From Nitrospirota bacterium (lineage in GTDB: Bacteria > JACPQY01): a DNA stretch of 34,039 bases. Each line of letters begins with the position of its first letter. Positions within the stretch are counted from its first letter, which is position 1. The position numbers were made by a program, and so were the translations under genes. A model generated the notes under the pieces. That model saw only the letters and a program-made list of their open reading frames with translations, was not told where the DNA came from and ran no database searches. The DNA is taken from NCBI GenBank assembly GCA_016180645.1, contig JACPAV010000053.1:1-34039 (forward strand). The letters are read 5' to 3'. Below are positions 8,589 to 15,689 of this stretch, piece by piece.

Positions 8589-8660
8589 CATCGAGTCATG
8601 TAGTCATCGACTTTCCGGGCGGTGATTCCATGATTACATGGTTACATGATTACATCCCTC
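8589..8660. repeat. Degenerate CATGNNNN octamer array, copy 1
   Basis: The 72 bp divide into nine 8-bp units, of which seven begin with CAT: CATCGAGT, CATGTAGT, CATCGACT, two diverged units, then CATGATTA, CATGGTTA, CATGATTA and CATCCCTC. The array fills nearly the whole gap between two converging genes and ends on the stop codon of the VanX-like gene. A matching array lies at 15618-15689. Confidence 0.8.
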
Positions 8661-9354
8661 ATTTGCTCAATGACTCCAGTGGTACATCAAGTAGATCGTA
8701 CCGTCCTTTCTCCTCATCGTCGAAGTGCCACCATTCGGTCCGGATGGTGGTGAAGCCGGCATTGAGCATCGCTTTCTTGAGAACTTCGCGGTTTTGCCTT
8801 ACAGCTTCAGGAAGATCCGCGTATTCCGCCTGGGCTTTCTCTGAGAAATCGTCGTGATCCGTCGGCATCGGGACGTCGGCGCCGCTGAGGTCCGTCAATG
8901 TGATGTCGACCGCTGCGCCACGGTTATGGTTTGAGCCTTTCTTCGGGTCCGCGACGAAGTCCGGATTCGGAACGATCTCCCACATCTTGTATTGGATGGA
9001 CCGCGGCCGGTAGCAGTCCCACACTTTGAGGCGAAAGCCTTGCGCATGCAAAGTCTTCGCGACCGCGACCAGTCGTTCCGCGGTTTTCTCGCGCAGGAGG
9101 CATCGATTCGCCGGGTAGACGGCTTTGTGAAACAGATTGCGGTCCCCCGCGTACCGCATGTGGACGACGAGGGAGGGTACCACGCGAGATACATCGACGA
9201 GATTGGGTTTCGCCGTCGCATCGGGGTCGCTTCCGCGGCGGGTGGCGGCTTTTGGACCACCGCCTAGAAGCATTCCGAAGGTGCAGGAACTGAGCGTGAG
9301 ACAAACAGACAGGACGATCCAAGCCCGGAGAGGCGGGGCGGCCGATCGCAGCAT
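8659..9354 (-). CDS. VanX/DdpX-like D-Ala-D-Ala dipeptidase lipoprotein
   Basis: This predicted zinc dipeptidase of peptidase family M15D (231 residues) should hydrolyse D-alanyl-D-alanine or related cell-wall dipeptides. It has a lipoprotein signal with lipobox LSSC (Cys24), so it should act in the envelope rather than in the cytosol like classical VanX. The active site is complete: Arg116 (CYRPRS), His143 and Asp150 in SNHNRGAAVD, catalytic Glu207 and ligand His210 in EWWHFD. Its start follows the stop of the unknown lipoprotein by 2 bp, making it the last gene of the cyclase/caspase operon. There is no vanA/vanH-like partner, so a housekeeping or signalling role in peptidoglycan turnover is more likely than glycopeptide resistance. 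Confidence 0.92.
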   Translation of the reverse strand: MLRSAAPPLRAWIVLSVCLTLSSCTFGMLLGGGPKAATRRGSDPDATAKPNLVDVSRVVPSLVVHMRYAGDRNLFHKAVYPANRCLLREKTAERLVAVAKTLHAQGFRLKVWDCYRPRSIQYKMWEIVPNPDFVADPKKGSNHNRGAAVDITLTDLSGADVPMPTDHDDFSEKAQAEYADLPEAVRQNREVLKKAMLNAGFTTIRTEWWHFDDEEKGRYDLLDVPLESLSK

Positions 9355-9356
9355 GC

Positions 9357-11234
9357 TTAACTCCCGACGGCGAGCACGTCACTCAGGAGGTTCATGAGGC
9401 AGAGGCCCGGAGGGCCGCTGAGTTTTTGAAGCTCAGGTTTGACGCCGCAAGGAACGGTCGAACCTTGCGGGAGCGTCACGCCGTACTTCTTCCAATCCAG
9501 CGCAGTAGGATCCACAAGCACGGCGCCGCCGAATCCGGGGTCCTGCCACAGAAAATGAACGTAGGCGGATTTCTTTCCGTCCTTGGGAACGCCGTCGCCC
9601 CATGCGGTGGAGAAATCGGGATCATCGATGGAGATCCCGCCGATGTCGTAGATACCCACTCCCAACTGATCCATGGGCCATTCTTGAAAATGAGTGGAGT
9701 CCGTAAGGGGCCGCCCGGGCTCGCAGGAAAGCTTGAGGGTATTTTGAGGCGCTTTGACACCGCATTCGAATTCCTCGAGGAAGTAGCCATCGGTAGAGCC
9801 GATGGCCCGAGTCCAGGCGGGGAGATAATTCCTGGCATTCTCGAGGGATTTGAAGAGCTGGTGCATGTCCAGGTAGAAGACGCTTCGATTGATTCCGAGT
9901 TGAACGCCGGCGACGAATTGGACCATGTCGCCGACCGTGTCCAAGAGGTTGGTCACGGCGGCCTGGGTGACGTTCGCGGCGGCTCCCGTGTCGGAGGTCA
10001 GCGACGAGAGCACGGCCTGTGTCGCAATCGAATTGAACCCGGCGGACACGTTGTTGAGAAGGGGACCGAAGACATCGGCCGCATTGACGTATGGGTATTG
10101 CTTCGGGTTCGTCAAGTGAAGCCTGAGATTCTCCGTGGATCGGGCGGCGGTGGGCGAGGGTTCGACCTTTCCCAGACGGTAGACGCCGCTGCTGGACGAG
10201 GAAGACCCCGTGCTGCGGACATTCATGTAGTTTTCGGCATCGAGGAACGCCATGAAGGAATCGGAATAGTGCCCTGGGTTGTCCACGGGGACCGTTTCGT
10301 TGATGCTGCTCGAGAGCAGGTAGGCGAACAGGAGGTCCCTGGCCTGCGACAGGTGCTCGGGGAAGAAGGTGAGAAACGTGGGATCGCTGTTCAGCAGGCG
10401 GGTTGTCTGCTTGGCGCCTTCTCCTTCAAAGAAGTTCTCCAGGAGCTCGCTCATGTCGAGGCCGGCGGTCATCTGCTTGATCAGGTTTACGGAGTTGAGG
10501 CGGAGAGAGATAACCGCGTCAGAGGCCATCCCTATCAAGTAGAGCAGGTCCCGCAGATAAAGAGCCACCGCCTTGTTGTGGTAGCCGACAAACTCGCCCG
10601 CGGCGCTGACCCCGGCCGCGGAGAATCCCAGAGTGACGCTCTTGGCGGGGAAGACAAAATCCTCGCTATGGAGGACCGATTCCAGCTTCGGGATGCTCCG
10701 GGCGACGGCATTCAGGAGATAGACGTTGAACAGGTCTTCGAGCACGCCGTGGGAGATCTCCCCTGCGGCGTGGCGGCGGGCGCCCACGGGAAACGGCGGG
10801 GCGAACATCGGGGATGACGGAGGAGCGGCGAGTATCGCGTCCCTCGGCGGCGCGCCCTCCATGCCGAAAAGTTTCAGCATCGCGCTGGTCAGTTCGTTCA
10901 GGTCTTGGAGCGTGATAAGAAAGTCGGTGGCGAATTCCCCGTACGTAGCCGCGCCGGGGTCCACATTTGGATCATTCTGGGCTCCCCTGAAATACTCGCG
11001 TGCTTTTTCCCATCCGGCCCGGTCCGGCTGGGAGAGCAGATCGGCGTAGCCGATGAAGGTCTTGGGAAAAGTGTGGGCATGATCCCCCGTCTGGATCGTT
11101 ACATTCGGGTTGGGGGGCTCAATCGGTTTCACGACTTTCTCCTCGGCGATGAAGGTGGCGGTGCCGCAGGAGGAAGTGAAGAGTGAAAAGAGAAGAGTGA
11201 AAAGAATGGGGAGGGCAAAGGATCTTCGCGCCAT
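9357..11234 (-). CDS. Large predicted lipoprotein, unknown function
   Basis: From the ATG at 11232-11234 the protein has 625 residues and begins MARRSFALPILFTLLFSLFT, a signal peptide ending at Cys23 (TSSC). The frame stays open for 52 further codons upstream, but that stretch is Arg/Pro-rich and would bury the signal. The mature protein is mostly helical, with a Ser-rich stretch (TGSSSSSSGVYR) near the middle. A C-terminal part is rich in short turns (DIGGISIDDPDFSTAWGDG), and it ends in Cys-containing segments. I recognise no domain and no catalytic motif. It lies 62 bp after the caspase gene and 2 bp before the dipeptidase gene, all on one strand. It is probably exported and anchored with its neighbours, perhaps as a scaffold or partner; this is inference only. 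Confidence 0.85.
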   Translation of the reverse strand: MARRSFALPILFTLLFSLFTSSCGTATFIAEEKVVKPIEPPNPNVTIQTGDHAHTFPKTFIGYADLLSQPDRAGWEKAREYFRGAQNDPNVDPGAATYGEFATDFLITLQDLNELTSAMLKLFGMEGAPPRDAILAAPPSSPMFAPPFPVGARRHAAGEISHGVLEDLFNVYLLNAVARSIPKLESVLHSEDFVFPAKSVTLGFSAAGVSAAGEFVGYHNKAVALYLRDLLYLIGMASDAVISLRLNSVNLIKQMTAGLDMSELLENFFEGEGAKQTTRLLNSDPTFLTFFPEHLSQARDLLFAYLLSSSINETVPVDNPGHYSDSFMAFLDAENYMNVRSTGSSSSSSGVYRLGKVEPSPTAARSTENLRLHLTNPKQYPYVNAADVFGPLLNNVSAGFNSIATQAVLSSLTSDTGAAANVTQAAVTNLLDTVGDMVQFVAGVQLGINRSVFYLDMHQLFKSLENARNYLPAWTRAIGSTDGYFLEEFECGVKAPQNTLKLSCEPGRPLTDSTHFQEWPMDQLGVGIYDIGGISIDDPDFSTAWGDGVPKDGKKSAYVHFLWQDPGFGGAVLVDPTALDWKKYGVTLPQGSTVPCGVKPELQKLSGPPGLCLMNLLSDVLAVGS

Positions 11235-11296
11235 GGGAAGAGTCCGTTGACCGAATGTACGGCCGGACAGGGCCTCCATGGATCTGGAGATTGGGG

Positions 11297-13048
11297 TCAT
11301 GGCTCGAGTTTGAGAGTGAGGTCGAGCGTGCCCCGGAGGACGGGGTTTTGCTTGCCGTCGGTTTTCTCGCGTACGGAGGCGTAGGTCCAATTGTGGAGTT
11401 CTTCGAGGGTCAGGAGGCGGTCTTCGTTCAGGTCGGCCTTGCCGTCCATCGCCTCCAGCAGGGCGGAAGTGTAGATCCCGTGTTTCAGCTTGGGGTCCTC
11501 GCGCGCCACTTCGAGCGGTCCGGCGGAGCTCATTACGGCGCGGCCCCTTGCATCCGACAGTCGATTGAGGAACTTGTCCGAGAGCTTCCCGACGGCCTTG
11601 GAAATCGTCCGACCGCCGCCGCCCGAGTAGCAGGTGTCGAGGATGAACAGGATGTTCTTTGCCCGGATGCGTTCAAAAAGCGTGCGGAGTTCCTCCATGG
11701 GAAGAGCGGTGGAATAGAGGGAACCCGGACGCGTATCGTAGACGGCGAGGTATTTTGAAAACCCATCCCCGTCCGGTGAGGCGGCATCCTTTTCGGTCGC
11801 GCCGTGTCCCGCGAAATAGACCAGGACGTCGTCATTCGGCGTGGCCCGCTGCTTGAGTTCGGTTCCCAAGACCTCCCTCACGCGTTCCAAGGTCGCCTCC
11901 TCGTTGGCGATGACGAAGGAGTTGGAGGAACCGACGAGGCCTTTTTGTGTCATCAGTTCGTGAAGGGCGCCGGCGTCTTCGGCCGCGAACCCGGTGGGCG
12001 GCAGCGAGGCGTACTGGGAAATGCCGATGAAGACGGCGAAGACCTGCGGTGGGGAGGTCGAGCGTTCGACATGGACGAGCCGCTCAATGGAACCGGTTCG
12101 CCCCTGCGCCCGCACGCGGAGGACGTTCAGCCCCGCGGCCAGTTTGACGGCCGCGTTGAACGCGTAGTCGCGTTGGAGGACTTTCGGCTCGTAATCGAGC
12201 TCCTTCTTGCCGTTGACGATCACCACGAGCCGGCGGAGTCCGACGGGGTCGTTGACGAGGCCGGAAAGTTCGATCACTTCATCGTCGACTTGGATGAATT
12301 CCTCGTTCGGTTTGAGCACCGTCAGCGTGGGCCCGGGCGTCAGACCGGTGCTCACGGCAAAGGTCGTGTAGGTTTTCTCGTTGGCCGGATAGACCAGCCG
12401 TGCGGGAGTCGGTTTATCCGGACTGAGGTACGGCTCGAGATCGTGAATGGGAATTTCCACGACGCCTTCCAGATCGGTCGACATCGGAACCGCCTGGTCG
12501 CCCGCCTGGGTTTTCAAACGGATTTCGACGGGTGTAAGGGTGGCGGCCGAAACCGATTCCACCACGCTACGGTCGGAATCCTCGATATAGGTCCACTTGG
12601 GTTTCAACTTCCTGCCGTGCCCGAACAGGCGGAACGCGAGGGTTCCGCCGAATACGGCGTCGCTGGCGAAAAGCGCGGTGGAGCCCCAGGTGCGGAGATC
12701 GGACCGGCCGTTGCGTATGCCCTGGCTCATCAAGTAGGCGCCGCCTCCAAGCGCGGCGGCCCACGCGGTCCCGGCCGCAATCCAGCCCGCCGTGGTCATT
12801 TGGATGCGCGGCTCGATTTCCTCCTCGTAGCCGACGCGCTTGAGATTGTAGCGTTGGAGCTTGTAGCGGAAGATGGGATCGCTCGATGTCGGCGCGGAAA
12901 CCATCTCAAAGGCCGTATGCGTTGTGGCGCGACCGAGGTCGAGAGGGCGAATGGCGCCGGTCGAATCCGCCTTCAGGTGGACGCAAGAGAGGGCCGCGAC
13001 CCCCACGCCGGCCACAAGGGCTATGCGCCCGAACGCGCGACCGATCAA
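11297..13048 (-). CDS. Caspase-like (C14) protease, predicted lipoprotein
   Basis: The C-terminal caspase domain has the catalytic dyad His415 (YFAGHGA) and Cys473 (ILDTCYSGGGGR), numbered from the chosen start. It begins at about residue 335 with FAVFIGISQYASLPP. Before it lies an Ig-like module (about 250-330: VIELSGLVNDPVGLRRLVV, LAAGLNVLRVRAQGRTG). The N-terminal part holds two hydrophobic segments (about 88-106 and 120-140). A TTG at 13046-13048 forms a TTGA overlap with the upstream stop, like the ATGA overlaps around it. It gives a compact signal peptide ending ALSC (Cys22). The ATG at 13108 would add 20 residues and a 64-bp overlap. Bacterial caspase-fold proteins cleave after Arg/Lys and often act in signalling or programmed death. 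An envelope location would be unusual. The substrate is unknown. Confidence 0.9.
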   Translation of the reverse strand: MIGRAFGRIALVAGVGVAALSCVHLKADSTGAIRPLDLGRATTHTAFEMVSAPTSSDPIFRYKLQRYNLKRVGYEEEIEPRIQMTTAGWIAAGTAWAAALGGGAYLMSQGIRNGRSDLRTWGSTALFASDAVFGGTLAFRLFGHGRKLKPKWTYIEDSDRSVVESVSAATLTPVEIRLKTQAGDQAVPMSTDLEGVVEIPIHDLEPYLSPDKPTPARLVYPANEKTYTTFAVSTGLTPGPTLTVLKPNEEFIQVDDEVIELSGLVNDPVGLRRLVVIVNGKKELDYEPKVLQRDYAFNAAVKLAAGLNVLRVRAQGRTGSIERLVHVERSTSPPQVFAVFIGISQYASLPPTGFAAEDAGALHELMTQKGLVGSSNSFVIANEEATLERVREVLGTELKQRATPNDDVLVYFAGHGATEKDAASPDGDGFSKYLAVYDTRPGSLYSTALPMEELRTLFERIRAKNILFILDTCYSGGGGRTISKAVGKLSDKFLNRLSDARGRAVMSSAGPLEVAREDPKLKHGIYTSALLEAMDGKADLNEDRLLTLEELHNWTYASVREKTDGKQNPVLRGTLDLTLKLEP

Positions 13049-13875
13049 AGCCCGAGTCGTTTTTCGATGGAACCCTTGAGGGTTTGCCCCGGACCCGACG
13101 CGGGACATGCCTTGAGCAGATCGAGAGCCGCTTCCAGGCGGGATTCCCTGACAAAGTAAGAGACGCCGGTCTTGCAGAGAGCCTCTTTCTGCGTGGGTGT
13201 GGCGTTTTCCACCGCCTGGCGGATCATGCCGAGGCTTTTCACATCCTCCTGGCTCACAACCCGGAAACAGGCGGTTTCCAAAGATTCCCCCTTGGAACCG
13301 GTGAGTTCCCAGCAGTAACTCTTCCCGGCCTCGAGAGGTTCCGACCCTGAGGGATAGCCAAGTTCTGTCCCCGCCACCGGAGTGTCCCAGAGGATTCCCT
13401 TATGGTCAGGTTTGTTCAGGACGACTTTTCCCACCGTTTTTTCCCGCCACCGGAATGAGGGAGTGGCTTGTTCCACGGCGATGGACACGGGATAGGCGAG
13501 CCGCGTAAGGAGGCCGCCGGAGCGAAAATAGGCTCCTCCTGTGGCCGTGGCCGTCTCCTTGGAGAACACCTTGGCCAGACCTTTCTCGGCCACTTTGCTC
13601 TCCTCGGCCTTCAGCGTGCCATCGACCTTCCATCCGTTTTGCTCGGTGAGAACCAGGCTGCCGGCTCCCTTGAACGTGACGAAGCGGTCGGGTGAGAAGA
13701 AGATCGTCGCCTCCCCGCCCTTGAACTCCAAGGTGTCCTTCGCCTTCAGTTCGGACATGACTTCCGGGGGGGTCTTTTTTCCGGCGCGGACAAGGGTGAC
13801 CTGTGCCGGGTCGGCCGAGACCAAGCTGCTCCACTGAACGAGCGATAGAAAGACCGCCATGTTACATAGAATCAT
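13045..13875 (-). CDS. FecR-like exported protein
   Basis: The protein has 276 residues with a signal peptide ending near residue 21 (WSSLVSA). Residues about 22-115 look like the beta-rich FecR-type fold (VTLVRAGKK, LKAKDTLEFKGGEATIFFSPDRFVTFKGAGSLVL as separate strands). A second module follows with the pattern ATPSFRWRE, then ILWDTPVAGTELGYP and LEAGKSYCWEL, as seen after FecR domains in cyanobacterial and deltaproteobacterial surface proteins. The C-terminal 50 residues are helical and TPR-like. No enzyme motif is present. It overlaps the cyclase gene by ATGA and the caspase gene by 4 bp if the TTG start of the latter is used. It is therefore probably made together with them and may be a periplasmic ligand of the CHASE2 sensor (inference). 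Confidence 0.82.
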   Translation of the reverse strand: MILCNMAVFLSLVQWSSLVSADPAQVTLVRAGKKTPPEVMSELKAKDTLEFKGGEATIFFSPDRFVTFKGAGSLVLTEQNGWKVDGTLKAEESKVAEKGLAKVFSKETATATGGAYFRSGGLLTRLAYPVSIAVEQATPSFRWREKTVGKVVLNKPDHKGILWDTPVAGTELGYPSGSEPLEAGKSYCWELTGSKGESLETACFRVVSQEDVKSLGMIRQAVENATPTQKEALCKTGVSYFVRESRLEAALDLLKACPASGPGQTLKGSIEKRLGL

Positions 13876-15620
13876 ATTTTACCTCGCGTAATCGGCTTGA
13901 TCTTGACGATGGCAACGGCTTTCCCTTTTCCCTTAACGTGGACTTCGCTTGTCTCAATATACTCATACATTTGGGCAGTTGCCTGTGTGGCCGATAGTAG
14001 CACATTCTCGGTGGCTACCAAACCTTTGTCGTCCGAATAGGATTCGATTCGGAAGGCCGTGTTGACGGTGTCGCCGATCACGGTGAAATCGCTCTTGAAC
14101 CGACTGCCGATCCGGCCGATGACGAGGGGACCCTTCGAGACGGCCACGTGGATGCTGACTTTTCTTTTTTCCGCTTCTTCCCACAGACCGAGGGCGGCCT
14201 TGAGGGCGGCCGATGCGCCGTTGTCGCTCGCCTGCACCGGCACGCCGAAGACCGCGAGGATGGCGTCTCCCGGAAAGCTCAGGACGAGTCCGTCTTCACG
14301 GCGGATGATGTCCGTCGTCCACTCGAAGTACTCGTTCAGCATGGCCACCAGATCCCGTGGGTCCATCCACTCGGAGATGGTGGTGAATCCTTTGAGGTCG
14401 GTGACGAGGATGCAGGCTTCGACCATCTTTCCCGATTCATCGATCTCGTCCTCGTGGTCCAGGATGGACGCGAGCACGAGGGGATTGACGTAGCGGCCGA
14501 ACGCTTTCTCGAGGGTCCGTTTCTTGCGATCGAGGAACCAGAATCGGACGCCGGTCGCGACGGCGGTTTGAACCATCCAGGGAATGAGGATGGGGAGAAC
14601 CGGAAGCCCGATGTTGTGGCGCAGCGCGACATAGGCTGCGGCAAAATAGAGGGGGCAGAGCATGGCGAGGGCCAGGGCGAGGCGACCGATGGACTCTCTG
14701 GCGGCAAGGAGAAGAACAAACGCCCCGAAGAGCAGGCCGGCCGCCACCGGGAGTGGGGGCGCGTCACGGATGAACCGACCGCCCGACAAGCTGCCGAAAG
14801 TCGTAGCGTGAACCTCGAGACCGGCAAAGAGGTCTTTGGGATCGTTGTGCAGGAGATTGAAGGGTGTGGTGAACAAGTCCGAGAGGAAATCCGGCGAGGG
14901 TCCGACGAAAACAACTCGGGCCTTCACGTCCATCCCCGGCTGGTTTTGAATGACCGTCAGTATGGAACCGGACGGAATCGAGCCTTTGGGCTGGAATCCG
15001 AGTCGGATCTTTTTGGGGAAAGCGGCGGAGAATTCCTGGGAGGAAAGCCGGTTCAGAGCGGCGTGGGCCGCGGCGGCCAGCGAGAGGTGCGCCCCATCGT
15101 CCGTCTTGACGTAGGTTTCCTGGTGGCGAATCACGCCGTCTTTCGAGGGGCTCAGGTTGAAGAATCCCGCGGCAGCGGCCGCCTGGCGAAGAAGCGGGTA
15201 GGGATACTTGATCCCGCCGCTGGGGGCGATTTCGGAGGCGATGATGATGGGGACGCCCCGGGCCGCTGCCCGCATGAGGGCGCCGGCGAGGGGCAGAGTG
15301 GATGCCGCGGCCGAATCCGTCGGAAGGAAAAGGAAGTCGAACACAATGGCCCGAGCTCCTCCGGAGATCAATCGGTCGACCAGTTCCGCCATCGGCCCAT
15401 ACCAGGCGGAGAGGGGTACGCCGTAGTGGCGGTAGGTATTCTCATCCAAGTACAAAAGGATCTCACTGCTTTCCGGATTGTTGCGCCCCCGTAGGCACAT
15501 CAGCAGATCGCGGCTCTTTTCGTCCAACCAACTCAGGCTGGGCTGGGAGAACAGGAGAAATAAGACCGGCGAGACGAGGGCGGAGAGCGCGAGGAGCCAG
15601 ATCCGAGAAAATGTAATCAT
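13872..15620 (-). CDS. CHASE2-domain class III adenylate/guanylate cyclase
   Basis: This is a 582-residue membrane sensor. An N-terminal membrane helix (about 7-27) is followed by an extracytoplasmic CHASE2 domain (about 33-285), three transmembrane helices (about 290-360) and a cytoplasmic class III cyclase domain (about 400-575). The two metal aspartates are Asp408 (VTDLKGFTTISEW) and Asp452 (SFPGDAILAVFG). The transition-state residues Asn520 and Arg524 are present (GDTVNTAFRIE), and Thr513 sits at the purine-contacting position, as in class IIIb enzymes. The usual purine-contacting Lys before GD is Ser448, so nucleotide specificity or activity is uncertain. The gene is first in the five-gene operon. 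Its start codon is part of the first CATGNNNN unit of the upstream octamer array. Confidence 0.93.
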   Translation of the reverse strand: MITFSRIWLLALSALVSPVLFLLFSQPSLSWLDEKSRDLLMCLRGRNNPESSEILLYLDENTYRHYGVPLSAWYGPMAELVDRLISGGARAIVFDFLFLPTDSAAASTLPLAGALMRAAARGVPIIIASEIAPSGGIKYPYPLLRQAAAAAGFFNLSPSKDGVIRHQETYVKTDDGAHLSLAAAAHAALNRLSSQEFSAAFPKKIRLGFQPKGSIPSGSILTVIQNQPGMDVKARVVFVGPSPDFLSDLFTTPFNLLHNDPKDLFAGLEVHATTFGSLSGGRFIRDAPPLPVAAGLLFGAFVLLLAARESIGRLALALAMLCPLYFAAAYVALRHNIGLPVLPILIPWMVQTAVATGVRFWFLDRKKRTLEKAFGRYVNPLVLASILDHEDEIDESGKMVEACILVTDLKGFTTISEWMDPRDLVAMLNEYFEWTTDIIRREDGLVLSFPGDAILAVFGVPVQASDNGASAALKAALGLWEEAEKRKVSIHVAVSKGPLVIGRIGSRFKSDFTVIGDTVNTAFRIESYSDDKGLVATENVLLSATQATAQMYEYIETSEVHVKGKGKAVAIVKIKPITRGKI

Positions 15621-15689
15621 GTCTTCATGTCAGCATGGAGTCATCTTGCCATGACCCCATGGCCCCATGGCCACATGACTACATTCTTC
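15618..15689. repeat. Degenerate CATGNNNN octamer array, copy 2
   Basis: Nine consecutive 8-bp units all start with CAT, and seven with CATG: CATGTCTT, CATGTCAG, CATGGAGT, CATCTTGC, CATGACCC, CATGGCCC, CATGGCCA, CATGACTA, CATTCTTC. The array fills the gap between the SDR stop codon and the cyclase start codon exactly; the reverse of the first CAT is that start codon. It is the same length (72 bp) as the array at 8589-8660. Confidence 0.85.

Noticed and set aside
8659-9354. Glycopeptide resistance (VanX) interpretation
   Set aside because: The protein is a predicted lipoprotein and there is no ligase or dehydrogenase partner, so resistance is not supported.
9426-10817. Long plus-strand frame opposite the unknown lipoprotein
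   Set aside because: Antisense shadow; the minus strand has a signal peptide and tight operon spacing, whereas this frame has neither.
11804-13159. Long plus-strand frame opposite the caspase gene
   Set aside because: The opposite strand carries a complete caspase dyad, so this is a composition-driven shadow.
14148-15494. Long plus-strand frame opposite the cyclase gene
   Set aside because: Gly/Glu/Arg-rich antisense of a clear CHASE2 cyclase.
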